Of a stretch of DNA of 64,000 bases, positions 44,037 through 53,058 are shown one piece after another (position 1 is the stretch's first letter; each line of letters opens with the position of its first letter). This DNA is from Pedobacter jejuensis. GTDB lineage: Bacteria; Bacteroidota; Bacteroidia; Sphingobacteriales; Sphingobacteriaceae. A program made the translations under genes and the position numbers. The DNA lies in contig NZ_RBEE01000045.1 of NCBI RefSeq assembly GCF_003725795.1, forward strand, positions 219,495 through 283,494. Direction: 5' to 3'. Under the pieces are notes generated by a model. That model was given only the letters and a program-made list of their open reading frames with translations, did no database searches and had not been told where the DNA came from.

Positions 44037-45086
44037 TTATAACTCAATTTGCTCGTTATTTGTTTTAATTCTTTCCAATCTTTCTGATGCAAGTGTACTG
44101 GATTCGTAAATTTTAACAAGCAATATAAAATAAGACAGCAATAAAGGGCCAAAAACCAAGCCCAAAATTCCGAATAAAGGGATACCAATAATTACGCCAA
44201 TAACTGTAATTATTGGATGGATGTTACCAACTTTTTTGGCAATAATAAATCTTAGTACATTATCGATATTTATAATCACTACAAAACCAAAAATTAACAT
44301 TGCCCAACCTTCAAAATTATTGCCGTTCGCAATTTGTAAGACGGCTGCCGGCACAAACACAACCGGCGGACCTAAAACAGGAACAAATGATATGAATGCG
44401 GTGATGACGCCCCAAAAAGCAGGATCTTTATAGCCCAACACAAAAAAAGAAAGGCTAACTAATGAACCCTGAACCAAACATATTAAACCTTGCCCTAAAA
44501 CATTCGCATAAGTTGTATTTCGCATCTCATCGCCAAAACGTAAAGCATTTTGTTCTCTAAATGGGGCATATTTTATTAATGAAGATTCGAACATTTTTCT
44601 TTCTATCAACATAAAGTATAATAAAAAGAACATTACCAATAAGCTTAGTACAATGTTAAATGCGCTTGATATAAGTGATGGAAATAATTGAGTTGCAAAA
44701 TTGCCAATCCTATTCATACCATCCTGAATTAAACTTTCGTTAATTTTTACAGGAATTAAATGTTGAAGTTTTACGAGCAAGTTTTTGAAGAAAATCTCAT
44801 TATTTTTTAATTCTGAAATTTTACTAATAACCATACTACTTAAAGCGTAGAAGGGCAAAATAATTAAGATGATACTAAATGTAATTAATAACAGCGCTAC
44901 TAACCTTCTATTCCAACCCCTTACCTCGGCTAAATAAATATAACCTGGGCGCATAATTGTGTATAAAACGAGTGTACTTAAAATAGCGCTAAAAATGCCT
45001 TGTAGCGAATAAGCAATTAACAGCCCCAAAGCTATTATAATAACAAGGTTAATGTTATTGCGTTGTTTATATGAAAATACAGACAT
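44037..45086 (-). CDS. AI-2E-family transporter-like membrane protein
   Basis: A 349-residue polytopic protein of the PF01594 family (about eight TM segments). Typical features are the N-terminal helix pair (IIIALGLLIAYSLQGIFSAI), a central soluble segment (~80-140) and the C-terminal PVLGPPVVFVPAAV and FGPLLLSYFI motifs. Characterised members export AI-2 or act as sodium/proton antiporters; the substrate here is unknown. It is monocistronic, between the YtxH operon and the NtrC-type gene. Confidence 0.88.
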   Translation of the reverse strand: MSVFSYKQRNNINLVIIIALGLLIAYSLQGIFSAILSTLVLYTIMRPGYIYLAEVRGWNRRLVALLLITFSIILIILPFYALSSMVISKISELKNNEIFFKNLLVKLQHLIPVKINESLIQDGMNRIGNFATQLFPSLISSAFNIVLSLLVMFFLLYFMLIERKMFESSLIKYAPFREQNALRFGDEMRNTTYANVLGQGLICLVQGSLVSLSFFVLGYKDPAFWGVITAFISFVPVLGPPVVFVPAAVLQIANGNNFEGWAMLIFGFVVIINIDNVLRFIIAKKVGNIHPIITVIGVIIGIPLFGILGLVFGPLLLSYFILLVKIYESSTLASERLERIKTNNEQIEL

Positions 45087-45149
45087 AATTAATAGCTTAT
45101 TATTACCTCAATTACTACAAAAGCCTTATTAGTTTGTTTGACCTAAATT

Positions 45150-46565
45150 TTATTCTTTTTCATCAATTTTAATTGCTTTTATTTTATTGTAAAGCGTTTT
45201 TCTATCTATTTTAAGTATTTGAGCTGCTTTTGTTTTATTAAAATTTACTTCTTTTAAAACCCTTAAAATAGCATCAAATTCTGCCTCCTGCGATGCGTTT
45301 TTTAAATTTTTAGTTTTATTGTAAAATTTATTTTTTGCCTGAGTTTGTACTTTCTCTTTATCGTAATCTTTGGCGTAGTTAGCAAGTTCCAATGGTAATA
45401 CGTCAACCTGAATCATATTTCCATCTGTTAACAATGCCACACGCCTGATAACATTTTTTAATTCACGTACATTACCTGGCCAACTGTAACGTAAAAAACA
45501 GTTTTTAACCTCTTCAGAAAAACCCTTTATATTTTTATTGAGTTCTTCATTAGTCGTTGCCAAAAATTTCTCTGCAAAAACGATAATATCATTACCTCGT
45601 TTTTTTAAAGATGGAATATGAATGGAAAACTCATTAAATCGATGGTACAAATCTTCTCTAAAAGTTCCTTTGGCAATATTTTCAACTAGATTTTCATTGG
45701 TTGCAACAATAATCCGAACATCTAAATCTATTTCCTTTGTACTCCCAATACGCTTTACTTTACGTTCTTGAACAGTTCTAAGCAATGTTGCCTGAATTTC
45801 GTAAGATAAATTTCCAATTTCATCTAAAAAAAGCGTTCCGCCGTTTGCCTGCTCAAAGTGACCAATTTTGGTATATAAAGCACCGGTAAAGGAACCCTTT
45901 TCATGACCGAAAAATTCGCTGCCCGCAAGTTCTTTTGTTAGTGAGCCACAATCCATTGCAATAAATGGCTTGTCTTTTCGCAAGCTATTTAAATGGATGG
46001 TTTTAGCAACATATTCCTTTCCTGTACCACTTTTACCGGTTAAAATAATACTGTATGAGGTTGGTGCGATTAATTGTATTTGCTTTAAAAGCGTTGATGA
46101 AACATCGCTCCTACCATCAATATAATCCGTATGATTAATGTATTCGGCTTCAGCTAGCGAACTGTTTTTATTTGATAACCCTGAAGTTTCATTAAGTGCC
46201 CTTTGCGTTTCTAGAGCTTTGTTAATTGTATTTAAAATCTCATCGGGATATAGCGGCTTTGTGATGTAATCGTAAGCCCCTAATTTAATTAATTCAACAG
46301 CCAGCTTAATGTCAGAGTAGCCTGTTATAATAATTACACCAGTTGTAGGGTAATTTTCTTTAATTTTTATAAGAATTTCTTTGCCATCGGTATCATCCAA
46401 TCGGTAATCGCAAAGCACTAAATCAAAGGTATCATTTGCAAGTATTTCTATGGCAGAATTACCAGTTATGGCATTGGCAACGTCAAAACCATTTCTGGTT
46501 AAAAATTTGGATAATAAAAGCCCGATATTAACTTCATCATCTATTATAAGTATCTTCTTTTTCAT
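45150..46565 (-). CDS. NtrC-family sigma-54-dependent response regulator
   Basis: A 471-residue regulator. The receiver domain (1-~120) has acidic residues Asp9-Asp10 and phosphoacceptor Asp53 (LVLCDYRL) with Lys in ITKPLYPDE. The AAA+ domain (~165-390) has Walker A GKSGTGKEYVAK, the sigma-54 contact loop GSFTGA, Walker B GGTLFLDEIG and the sensor motif RFNEFSIHIP. A Fis-type HTH ends the protein (NKTKAAQILKIDRKTLYNKI). It requires sigma-54. No histidine kinase gene is adjacent, so its partner is elsewhere. Confidence 0.95.
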   Translation of the reverse strand: MKKKILIIDDEVNIGLLLSKFLTRNGFDVANAITGNSAIEILANDTFDLVLCDYRLDDTDGKEILIKIKENYPTTGVIIITGYSDIKLAVELIKLGAYDYITKPLYPDEILNTINKALETQRALNETSGLSNKNSSLAEAEYINHTDYIDGRSDVSSTLLKQIQLIAPTSYSIILTGKSGTGKEYVAKTIHLNSLRKDKPFIAMDCGSLTKELAGSEFFGHEKGSFTGALYTKIGHFEQANGGTLFLDEIGNLSYEIQATLLRTVQERKVKRIGSTKEIDLDVRIIVATNENLVENIAKGTFREDLYHRFNEFSIHIPSLKKRGNDIIVFAEKFLATTNEELNKNIKGFSEEVKNCFLRYSWPGNVRELKNVIRRVALLTDGNMIQVDVLPLELANYAKDYDKEKVQTQAKNKFYNKTKNLKNASQEAEFDAILRVLKEVNFNKTKAAQILKIDRKTLYNKIKAIKIDEKE

Positions 46566-46663
46566 GTGCGGTAATTCGTTACATAAATAACTAAAAATAA
46601 TTATAATGGGAAATTTTTTCTACACTTTTTAATTTATTAACTCGAATTAATCAGACAAAAAGT

Positions 46664-47443
46664 TTACTTTCCAACAAAGGCTGATTTTCGCTTTTCAACA
46701 AAGGCAGAAACGCCTTCTTTAAAATCTTCAGTTTCAAAGCACTTTCCAAATTCTTGTGTTTCAACCGAATAGCCATCAGTTTCGTTAAATGATGCTACTA
46801 CCGATTTAATTGCTGCAGCAACGGCTAATGGAGCTCTTAGTTTTATAGTATTTAAAATTTCTTCAGCTTTTGAGATAACTTCTGCTTGTGGCACAACATA
46901 ATTTACCAATCCAATTTTTTCAGCTTCTACTGCATTAATCATATTAGCGGTTGTAATCATTTCTATTGCTTTTCCTTTGCCAACCAATTGCGTTAAGCGT
47001 TGCGTACCCCCATAACCCGGAATTAAACCAAGTGTAACTTCGGGCAAGCCTAACTTTGCATTATCAGATGCTATGCGAATATGACAAGCCATGGCCAATT
47101 CTAATCCACCGCCTAAAGCAAAACCATTTATGGCAGCAATAAATGGCTTTGATGAACCCTCGATGGCATTAAAAACATTTCCGTTTCCGCTCCTAGCAAG
47201 TTCTTCTCCCTGTTTACCGTTATAATCAGAAAACTCTTTAATGTCTGCTCCAGCCACAAAGGCCTTCTCACCAGCACCAGTTATAATTACGCCCCTAACT
47301 TCAGGTGTTTTATTCGCGAAAGCAATAACATCTGCAAGTTCCGTTAAGGTATCTTTGTTCAAAGCGTTTAACGCTTTTTCACGGTTGATGGTAACATAAA
47401 GTATATTTTCTTTTACTGTTGATATTAAGTTCTGATATTCCAT
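46664..47443 (-). CDS. Enoyl-CoA hydratase/isomerase (crotonase family)
   Basis: A 259-residue crotonase. The oxyanion-hole and active-site segments are intact: AFVAGADIKEF, NGFALGGGLELAMACHIRIA and LPEVTLGLIPGYGGTQRL, with the two Glu residues of hydratases in GGLELA and LPEVT. It most probably hydrates a short-chain enoyl-CoA. It starts 3 bp after the B12-binding protein gene on the same strand, which suggests a joint role in acyl-CoA metabolism. Confidence 0.92.
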   Translation of the reverse strand: MEYQNLISTVKENILYVTINREKALNALNKDTLTELADVIAFANKTPEVRGVIITGAGEKAFVAGADIKEFSDYNGKQGEELARSGNGNVFNAIEGSSKPFIAAINGFALGGGLELAMACHIRIASDNAKLGLPEVTLGLIPGYGGTQRLTQLVGKGKAIEMITTANMINAVEAEKIGLVNYVVPQAEVISKAEEILNTIKLRAPLAVAAAIKSVVASFNETDGYSVETQEFGKCFETEDFKEGVSAFVEKRKSAFVGK

Positions 47444-47446
47444 AAT

Positions 47447-47866
47447 TTAGAAATTTCTGTTTTCTGTAACCCAATTCTTGATATATTCTGTAATACTTGC
47501 CATAGTTGTTCCCGGTGGAAATAACTCACCAACACCAATTGCTGAAAGCTTTGCTCTATCTGCTTCAGGTATTATTCCTCCTCCGGTTAGCAATACATCA
47601 TCCATTTGTTTTTCTTTCATAAAATGAATGATTTTTGGAAAAACTGTCATGTGTGCTCCAGATAGAATGGAAATTCCAATGGCATCTACATCTTCTTGTA
47701 AGGCGGTATTAACTACCATTTCCGGTGTTTGACGAAGACCTGTGTAAATCACTTCCATCCCGGCATCACGCAGCGAAGTGGCAATTACTTTAGCACCTCT
47801 ATCATGCCCATCCAATCCAACTTTTGCCACTAAAACACGTATTGGTCGGTTTAATGTTTTGCTCAT
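47447..47866 (-). CDS. Stand-alone cobalamin-binding domain (mutase small subunit type)
   Basis: The start is set at 47866 (MSKTLNRPIRVLVAK), giving 139 residues; the longer frame to 48031 adds a low-complexity N-terminus derived from noncoding repeats. The B12-binding motif Asp19-x-His21-x-x-Gly24 (LDGHDRG), SILSGAH and LTGGGIIP are all present. This matches the cobalamin-binding chain of methylmalonyl- or isobutyryl-CoA mutase-type enzymes, where it needs a separate substrate-binding subunit not in this window. It is followed after 3 bp by an enoyl-CoA hydratase gene. Confidence 0.9.
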   Translation of the reverse strand: MSKTLNRPIRVLVAKVGLDGHDRGAKVIATSLRDAGMEVIYTGLRQTPEMVVNTALQEDVDAIGISILSGAHMTVFPKIIHFMKEKQMDDVLLTGGGIIPEADRAKLSAIGVGELFPPGTTMASITEYIKNWVTENRNF

Positions 47867-48181
47867 AACGAATATTAAGTTGATGTAAATGTATCGATTT
47901 TGATGGAATAGGTGAAATGGATAAAAGATGGAAAATGAATAATGGGAAATGGGCAGGGAGCTATGAGTGTAAACATAAAGAAATTTTAATATTGTATTTC
48001 CCATATAACCTTTCTCTCTTTCATCATCCATTCCCCATATTACCTCTGCCGTTATCCATTTCCAATATTACCACTTAAATCATCCATTCCCCATCTTCCA
48101 TTTCCTTTTTATTCTCTTCACTATTCCTTACCTAAATCCGCTCAAACTTTTTACCTTTGCAATCCTAATTTACAGGTTTTT
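47867..48181. other. Intergenic region with short repeats and the glnS promoter
   Basis: This 315-bp gap between divergent genes holds CATCCATTCCCCAT at 48025-48038 and 48080-48093. Related sequence in the opposite orientation (GGAAAATGAATAATGGGAAA) is near 47929. The -7 element of glnS lies at its right end. No gene is seen. Confidence 0.6.
48152..48159 (+). promoter_or_regulatory. -7 promoter element of glnS
   Basis: TACCTTTG, a perfect TAnnTTTG match, lies 22 bp before the glnS ATG. Confidence 0.5.
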
Positions 48182-49837
48182 ATGAGTGAAGAGAAGGCTT
48201 TAAACTTTATTGAAGAAATTGTTGAGAACGACTTAAATAGTGGTAAGTATGAAACTTTGGTTACGCGTTTCCCGCCAGAACCAAACGGTTATTTACACAT
48301 TGGCCATGCAAAAGCGATATGTTTAAACTTCGGATTAACACAAAAATATGGCGGTTACACCAACTTGCGTTTTGATGATACCAACCCGGTAACTGAAAAA
48401 ACTGAGTATGTAAATAGCCAACAAGAAGATATTAAATGGTTGGGCTTTAACTGGAAAAACGAATTATACGCATCAGATTATTTCGATGAATTATATTCAT
48501 TCGCAGTAAAACTGATTGAAAAAGGTTTGGCTTACGTAGATGAAAGTTCGGCCGATGAAATTGCAGCTTTAAAAGGAACGCCAACAGAACCTGGGCAAGA
48601 TAGTCCTTACCGAAATAGAAGTGTAGAAGAGAATTTAAATCTTTTCACTAAAATGAAAGCTGGTGAATTTGCAGATGGCGCCTATATTTTACGAGCCAAA
48701 ATTGATATGGCCAGTACAAATATGCTCATGCGTGATCCAATTATTTACCGCATTAAGCATGCAGAACATCATCGTACTGGCAATAAATGGTGTATTTACC
48801 CAATGTACGATTTCGCTCACGGACAGAGCGATAGCATCGAGAACATAACACACTCCATTTGTACTTTAGAATATGTATCTCACCGGGAATTGTACGATTG
48901 GTTTATTGAAAAATTAGAGATTTTTCCATCAAAACAATATGAATTTGCTCGTTTAAACCTTACTTCTACGGTAATGAGCAAGCGTAAATTACTTCAACTG
49001 GTTAACGAAAACTTAGTTACCGGTTGGGATGATCCACGTATGCCAACCATATCTGGTTTGCGCAGAAGAGGTTTTACGCCAAAAAGCATACGCGAATTTT
49101 GTGAACGTATTGGTATAGCAAAACGCGAAAACCTAATTGAACTTAGTTTATTAGAATTTTGTATTCGTGAGGATTTAAACAAAACTGCCAATCGTGTTAT
49201 GGCAGTTCTAGACCCAATAAAATTAATCATCACCAACTACGAAAAAGGAACAGAAGATTTAATTGGCGAGAATAACCCTGAAGCTGAAGATGGTGGCGGA
49301 ACTCGTATAATTCCTTTTAGCAATGAACTTTGGATTGAGCGTGAAGATTTTATGGAAGTACCTGCCAAAAAATGGTTCAGATTAGCGCCAGGAGCTATGG
49401 TTCGTTTAAAGTTTGCATACATTGTTAAATGTGAAAACTTTGTGAAAGATGAAAATGGTAATGTTACTGAAATTCACTGTTCGTATATTCCTGAATCAAA
49501 AAGTGGTAATGACACAAGCGGTATAAACGTTAAAGGAACCATCCATTGGGTTAGTGCACAACATGCAAAAACTGCAGAAATTCGTTTGTACGACCGCTTA
49601 TTTACGTCAGAAACGCCAGATGCAGAAGAGGGAGACTTTAAAGATTACTTAAACCCTGAAAGTTTAACCATAATACCAAATGCATTTATAGAACCTGCCT
49701 TGGCTGATGCAGATTTAGAAAGCCGCTACCAATTTATACGTAAGGGTTACTTCTGTTTAGACCGTGATTCTACAGATGATAAATTGGTGTTTAACAGAAC
49801 CGTTACGCTGAAAGATACTTTCAAAAAGCCTAATTAG
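48182..49837 (+). CDS. glnS: Glutaminyl-tRNA synthetase
   Basis: A 551-residue class I synthetase. The HIGH motif appears in RFPPEPNGYLHIGHAKAI, the KMSKS loop as VMSKRKL, and the RFDDTNP segment follows as in GlnRS and non-discriminating GluRS. The length and the two C-terminal beta-barrel domains (from about 330, IRLYDRLFTSE) identify GlnRS. It ends with a strong rho-independent terminator. Confidence 0.96.
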   Translation: MSEEKALNFIEEIVENDLNSGKYETLVTRFPPEPNGYLHIGHAKAICLNFGLTQKYGGYTNLRFDDTNPVTEKTEYVNSQQEDIKWLGFNWKNELYASDYFDELYSFAVKLIEKGLAYVDESSADEIAALKGTPTEPGQDSPYRNRSVEENLNLFTKMKAGEFADGAYILRAKIDMASTNMLMRDPIIYRIKHAEHHRTGNKWCIYPMYDFAHGQSDSIENITHSICTLEYVSHRELYDWFIEKLEIFPSKQYEFARLNLTSTVMSKRKLLQLVNENLVTGWDDPRMPTISGLRRRGFTPKSIREFCERIGIAKRENLIELSLLEFCIREDLNKTANRVMAVLDPIKLIITNYEKGTEDLIGENNPEAEDGGGTRIIPFSNELWIEREDFMEVPAKKWFRLAPGAMVRLKFAYIVKCENFVKDENGNVTEIHCSYIPESKSGNDTSGINVKGTIHWVSAQHAKTAEIRLYDRLFTSETPDAEEGDFKDYLNPESLTIIPNAFIEPALADADLESRYQFIRKGYFCLDRDSTDDKLVFNRTVTLKDTFKKPN

Positions 49838-49857
49838 CTGAACACCTCACCACAAAG

Positions 49858-49891
49858 ACGCTGATGAATATAAATTTATCAGCGTTTTTTT
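49858..49891 (+). terminator. Rho-independent terminator of glnS
   Basis: The stem ACGCTGAT / ATCAGCGT, with a loop that itself can pair (GAATATAAATTT), is followed by a run of seven or more T. It lies 20 bp after the glnS stop. Confidence 0.85.
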
Positions 49892-50087
49892 TATTCTTTT
49901 CCGACCGTTTGTAGGGCCGAAGCAGTGTTTCATCGTCCTGCTTTAAACCGGCCTAATAAATTCATCCATCTTAAACAGGGGAAATCAAATAATAAAAGAC
50001 ATTGATTTTAACGAAATAAATTTATGCCTCAGATTAACATCTAAGACCTATTTACTATCTATTTTTGATTGTGCATTAAAAAATAAT

Positions 50088-50147
50088 TGCCACAGAATCG
50101 TAGATTTACACAGAAAATAATTCTGTGATTTCTGTGTTTCTGTGGCA
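50088..50147. repeat. Dispersed inverted-repeat element (CCACAGAA type)
   Basis: In the 334-bp gap between glnS and the amidase gene, a 60-bp palindromic element has outer arms TGCCACAGAA / TTCTGTGGCA and inner arms CACAGAA / TTCTGTG. The same CCACAGAAACAC-type sequence occurs inside the repeat array near 27.5 and 27.8 kb. The rest of the gap shows no gene. Confidence 0.75.
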
Positions 50148-50171
50148 GAATATCTTTAGTACTCATCCATT

Positions 50172-51008
50172 CTAGTATTTTTGATAGACATTATACAAAA
50201 CCAATACATCAACAGGGGTTAATTTTGGTGTAATATCAGTTTGTATAAAATGACGTTTAAACGCTGTAATCGCAGCACCCAAATCGCTTGTATCATAACC
50301 AATAAGTTTTAACGCTGTAGTGGTATCAAAATTTACAGGCGGGTTTTGCATAACATCATCATACCAATACCCAAATCCTTTTAAAGCCAATTTTTTCCAA
50401 GGAAAATTATTTGGATCAGGTTTGCGCTTTGGTGCAATATCAGCATGTCCGATAAAATTTCCGGTAGGAATATTATAGGTTTTCTTCAATGTTGCTAATA
50501 GTTTAATTAAACTGATAATTTGAGCATCAGGCCAAACATCTGTAGTACCATTATTATCTAATTCTATCCCGATTGATGAAGAATTTAGGTCGGTATCTTT
50601 GCCCCATTTACCAATACCGGCATGGTTTGCTCGTAAATAATCATTAACCATGTGTACTACTTTACCATCGCGACTTACAACATAATGCGCACTTACTGCA
50701 GCCTTTACAGAGTGAAAAGTTTTTATGGTTTGAGCCAAACTATCTTGTGCCGTATGATGAATAATTACAAAATTTGGTTTACGAATACCAAAGTTTACCG
50801 ATGCAATCCACTCCTGATTTTTAACATTTGTAGAATCATAAAGTTGTCCTTCAGGCGGTGTTGCCATTATAATTTTCGAAAAACCTTTTGCTTTTTCTTT
50901 ATATACTTTCTCTGTAGCGGCATATTTAGTTGATGAACAAGCAGATATTAAAAAGACAGCAGCAATTATAAAAGCAGAATAGGTTTTATTAAGGTTGATT
51001 AATGACAT
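50172..51008 (-). CDS. N-acetylmuramoyl-L-alanine amidase, lipoprotein (AmiD-like)
   Basis: A 278-residue peptidoglycan amidase of the Amidase_2 (T7-lysozyme-like) family. The lipobox LISAC puts the lipidated Cys at 24. Zinc ligands are expected at the first His of the VIIHHTAQ segment, in the NHAGIG segment and in FIGHADIAPKRKPDPN, where the Lys/Asp arrangement is typical. It probably recycles or remodels the wall from the outer membrane. It is monocistronic with a perfect -7 element just upstream. Confidence 0.88.
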   Translation of the reverse strand: MSLINLNKTYSAFIIAAVFLISACSSTKYAATEKVYKEKAKGFSKIIMATPPEGQLYDSTNVKNQEWIASVNFGIRKPNFVIIHHTAQDSLAQTIKTFHSVKAAVSAHYVVSRDGKVVHMVNDYLRANHAGIGKWGKDTDLNSSSIGIELDNNGTTDVWPDAQIISLIKLLATLKKTYNIPTGNFIGHADIAPKRKPDPNNFPWKKLALKGFGYWYDDVMQNPPVNFDTTTALKLIGYDTSDLGAAITAFKRHFIQTDITPKLTPVDVLVLYNVYQKY

Positions 51009-51036
51009 ATTGTAAATGTTTAACGCGTTGAAGGTA

Positions 51037-51044
51037 CAAAGTTA
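51037..51044 (-). promoter_or_regulatory. -7 promoter element of the amidase gene
   Basis: The minus strand reads TAACTTTG, a perfect TAnnTTTG match, 28 bp before the amidase ATG. Confidence 0.5.
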
Positions 51045-51122
51045 TGGTAAAGTTCATCCTTTGCATCAAACTTTATACAAAGCTTTCAAATTTTACTAAT
51101 TTAGTGGCGATATCTATTTAAA

Positions 51123-52805
51123 ATGAAGAAAATATACAAAACAAATATATTACTCTCAGCCATAGCGCTTTCTGCAGGTTTATTATCAGCTTGCACAGAA
51201 ACAACCAAACCAACTAATGGAAAAACCACTTCCGTTGTGCAAAAAGATACGCTGTTAAACTACGTTGCCCAGCGTTTGCCAATATATGAAAGGGTAAAAC
51301 TTACCACCAACTTAAACGATCTCAGCATAAATGACAGGAAGGTTTTACCGCTGTTAATTCAGGCTGCAGAAATTATGGATCAGCTGTATTGGAAACAAGC
51401 TTATCCGCAAAAAGATAGCTTACTGGCTACAATTAAAGATGAAAAAACCCGCGATTTTGTCAATATAAATTATGGTCCATGGGATAGATTAAATAACGAT
51501 AAACCCTTTGTTGCAGGTGTTGGTGCAAAACCAGAAGGCGCCTCATTTTATCCTTACGGGATAACCAAAGAAGAAATTGAAAAATCAACACTTGCAGATA
51601 AATTTGGTGCGTATTCTGTTGTACAGAAAGATAGTACAGGAAAGTTAACTACAGTTCCATATCATGTTTTATTTGCTTATGAGCTACAAAAAGTGTCATC
51701 ATTATTAAAACAAGCTGCATTAATTGCCGAGGATGCCGGTTTAAAAAAATACCTGAATTTAAGGGCAGATGCTTTGGTATCAGATAATTTTACAGCAAGT
51801 GATTATGCTTGGTTAGATATGAAAACCAATGGTTTGGACCTTATTATCGGACCAATAGAAAACTACGAAGACAAGCTTTTTAATGCCCGTACCAGTTACG
51901 AAGCTTACGTATTAATTAAGGATAAAGAATGGAGCAAGCGATTGGCGAAATATGTAAAACTGCTTCCTGAATTGCAGAAAAACTTACCCGTACCTGCAAA
52001 ATACAAAAAAGAAACACCTGGTACAGATTCTGAATTAAATGCTTATGATGTAGTTTATTATGCCGGAGATTGTAATGCCGGTTCTAAAACCATCGCGGTT
52101 AACCTTCCAAATGATGAAAAAATTCAGCAGGAAAAAGGAACTCGCCGTTCGCAGTTAAAAAATGCCATGCAAGCAAAATTTGACAAGATTTTAGTTCCGA
52201 TATCAAAAGAATTGATTGATGCAGAACAACAAAAATACATCAAGTTTGATGCCTTTTTTGCCAATGTAATGTTTCATGAAGTTGCACATGGCTTAGGTAT
52301 CAAAAAGACAATTAATGGAAAAGGATATGTTCGTGCGGCATTAAAAGAACAATATAGCTGGCTAGAAGAAGGCAAAGCAGATGTACTTGGCCTGTATATG
52401 GTAACTGGGTTATTAAAAAAAGGCGAATTGCAGGGCGATGTTAAAGACTATTACACCACTTTTATGGCCGGAATTTTACGCTCAGTTCGTTTCGGCGTAT
52501 CAGAAGCTCATGGAAAAGCCAATATGCAATGCTTTAATTATTTTAAAGAAAAAGGTGCATTTGAGCGTACCATTAAAGGAACCTACAAAGTAAATTTCGA
52601 TAAATTCGCAGTAGCGATGAACGAGCTAAGCGCTTTTATTATCACCCTGCAAGGCAACGGAGATAAGGTTGCAGTAGAAAAAGCTCAAAAATCAATGGCT
52701 ATGATTGCCCCAGAATTGCAATCAGACCTGGATAGATTGACCAGAAAAAACATTCCTGTTGACGTTGTTTTTGAACAAGGCGTTGATGTTTTAGGCATGA
52801 AGTAA
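51123..52805 (+). CDS. DPP III-like zinc metallopeptidase, lipoprotein (M49 family)
   Basis: A 560-residue lipoprotein with lipobox LLSAC (Cys24). The metal site is HEVAHGLG followed about 50 residues later by WLEEGKADVLGLY. The classical M49 motifs are HEXXGH and EEXR(K)AE; here the first motif is the shorter HExxH and the second EEGKAD, as in Bacteroidota proteins annotated as 'DPP III family'. Zinc-dependent peptidase activity is likely; the substrate is unknown. A strong terminator follows the gene. Confidence 0.82.
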   Translation: MKKIYKTNILLSAIALSAGLLSACTETTKPTNGKTTSVVQKDTLLNYVAQRLPIYERVKLTTNLNDLSINDRKVLPLLIQAAEIMDQLYWKQAYPQKDSLLATIKDEKTRDFVNINYGPWDRLNNDKPFVAGVGAKPEGASFYPYGITKEEIEKSTLADKFGAYSVVQKDSTGKLTTVPYHVLFAYELQKVSSLLKQAALIAEDAGLKKYLNLRADALVSDNFTASDYAWLDMKTNGLDLIIGPIENYEDKLFNARTSYEAYVLIKDKEWSKRLAKYVKLLPELQKNLPVPAKYKKETPGTDSELNAYDVVYYAGDCNAGSKTIAVNLPNDEKIQQEKGTRRSQLKNAMQAKFDKILVPISKELIDAEQQKYIKFDAFFANVMFHEVAHGLGIKKTINGKGYVRAALKEQYSWLEEGKADVLGLYMVTGLLKKGELQGDVKDYYTTFMAGILRSVRFGVSEAHGKANMQCFNYFKEKGAFERTIKGTYKVNFDKFAVAMNELSAFIITLQGNGDKVAVEKAQKSMAMIAPELQSDLDRLTRKNIPVDVVFEQGVDVLGMK

Positions 52806-52823
52806 ATTAACAACAATATAATC

Positions 52824-52875
52824 AGCCGCAGAATTTTAAGTATTTAACTGCTTGAAAATCTGCGGCTTTTTTTTG
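52824..52875 (+). terminator. Rho-independent terminator of the DPP III-like gene
   Basis: An imperfect 17-bp stem (AGCCGCAGAATTTTAAG with CTTGAAAATCTGCGGCT) is followed by eight T residues, 19 bp past the stop. Confidence 0.85.
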
Positions 52876-52946
52876 TTTATTGCTGTTTTTAAAAAAACGC
52901 TGTAACCTTTTAAAAAAACGGTCGTCTTACCTATAACTAAAAAACG

Positions 52947-52962
52947 GGAACCGTTCGTTTCC
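52947..52962. promoter_or_regulatory. Palindromic operator-like site before a TonB receptor gene
   Basis: GGAACCGTTCGTTTCC is symmetric at GGAA-n-CG-nn-CG-n-TTCC. It lies 97 bp upstream of the receptor ATG and is distinct from the LacI-type sites of the pectin locus. The binding protein is unknown. Confidence 0.4.
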
Positions 52963-53058
52963 AAAACTAAGCTTTAAAATAATGCAAAATTGATTGAAAC
53001 GCAGAAATAGCGTTAAGGATATCGCTTTGCCAAAAATTTAAATTTTAAAAATAAACCA

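Noticed and set aside
47867..48031. N-terminal extension of the B12-binding protein
   Set aside because: The extra 55 residues come from repeat-rich intergenic DNA and precede the family start MSKTLNRPIRVLVAK; the B12 domain is complete without them.
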